Shown: one piece after another, positions 6,179 through 6,496 of the stretch
Layout of the letters: each line of letters begins with the position of its first letter
How positions within the stretch are numbered: the first letter of the stretch is position 1
Assembly: GCA_020435185.1 (NCBI GenBank)
Contig: JAGRAA010000327.1
Span: forward strand, 1 to 6,496
Direction: 5' to 3'
From: Bdellovibrionales bacterium
GTDB lineage: Bacteria > Bdellovibrionota > Bdellovibrionia > Bdellovibrionales > UBA1609
DNA length: 6,496 bases
The notes under the pieces: generated by a model
What the model was told of the DNA's origin: nothing
Seen by the model: the letters and a program-made list of their open reading frames with translations, nothing else
Databases searched by the model: none
Made by a program: the position numbers and the translations under genes

Positions 6179-6496
6179 TTAAAGATTAAAGACCACTCGA
6201 CAATAAGGGACAGAGCTTTTTGTTCGAAACATCTTTTTTAGGTTATGACCTATAGTCTCTCCCTTAAATACGGCCACTAATCCACTGGCGGCCAATGTCC
6301 CCAAGATCATATCTCCCAATACATATCCGTTAATCATCAACGGATATGCGACAGCTGATAAAAGCCCATTCATGCGATATATAGACATTCCTGTCTTATT
6401 TGACACTAATGGGTTTAATTTTTCTTTTTGGTTAGCTAAAAATACTTTCCAAGATCCTGTGGCGAAAAGACCTATCGATGTAAAATAAAAAATCTC
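6179..6496 (-). CDS. Small integral membrane protein, 5' end beyond window
   Basis: The reading frame is open from the right edge of the window to a TAA at 6179-6181, showing 105 C-terminal residues. A GTG at 6406 could be taken as the start, but the frame continues upstream with protein-like sequence, including a hydrophobic segment (FYFTSIGLFATGSWKVFLA, visible residues 3-21). The true start is therefore probably outside the window. Two further hydrophobic stretches follow at about 44-57 and 60-78, broken by NGYVLGD, and then a basic tail with K88, K89, R91 and K93. This suggests at least three membrane segments with the tail in the cytoplasm. No family is recognised. It lies on the same strand as the barrel gene, 62 bp upstream of it. 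Confidence 0.65.
   Translation of the reverse strand, partial: EIFYFTSIGLFATGSWKVFLANQKEKLNPLVSNKTGMSIYRMNGLLSAVAYPLMINGYVLGDMILGTLAASGLVAVFKGETIGHNLKKMFRTKSSVPYCRVVFNL

Noticed and set aside
6005..6241. 78-codon plus-strand frame across the start of the barrel gene.
   Set aside because: It runs antisense to the signal peptide region, the promoter gap and the end of the next gene; the translation has no protein-like pattern.
1..6496. tRNA, rRNA, CRISPR arrays, complete insertion sequences or attachment sites.
   Set aside because: No cloverleaf, conserved rRNA segments, regularly spaced repeats or transposase/integrase genes were seen.

Overview
The window looks like a piece of an AT-rich Gram-negative chromosome that encodes many envelope proteins. 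The protein style fits a member of the Bdellovibrionota (Bdellovibrio-like predatory bacteria), with secreted metzincin lipoproteins, outer-membrane barrel proteins of unknown family and Lys/Asn/Ser-rich composition. This placement is an inference from style; no marker gene is present.

Layout: positions 1-269 are a non-coding leader region. It holds a symmetric inverted repeat, a weak promoter candidate, a chain of mutually exclusive hairpins and a possible 20-codon leader ORF. The plus strand then carries a two-gene operon. The first gene (270-1118) encodes a secreted protein that is probably an outer-membrane beta-barrel. It is followed after 27 bp by a very large zinc metalloprotease lipoprotein (1146-4781) of the Met-zincin type, with an intact HExxHxxGxxH zinc site and Met-turn. 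Three bases after the protease stop lies an 83-bp palindromic element made of two inverted REP-like hairpins (27-bp perfect arms). A bidirectional intrinsic terminator follows.

The right part is on the minus strand and converges on that terminator. In transcription order it holds the 3' part of a small membrane-protein gene that runs off the window (6179-6496), then a lipoprotein-like outer-membrane barrel (5514-6116). The last gene encodes an acidic, probably cytoplasmic protein (4915-5514), whose start codon overlaps the barrel's stop codon as TGATG.

The plus-strand pair suggests an outer-membrane protein made together with a lipid-anchored protease. The minus-strand pair suggests an envelope barrel translationally coupled to a soluble partner. 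Specific functions beyond zinc-protease chemistry cannot be named from the sequence. The most unusual features are the REPIN-like element and the leader of the protease operon.
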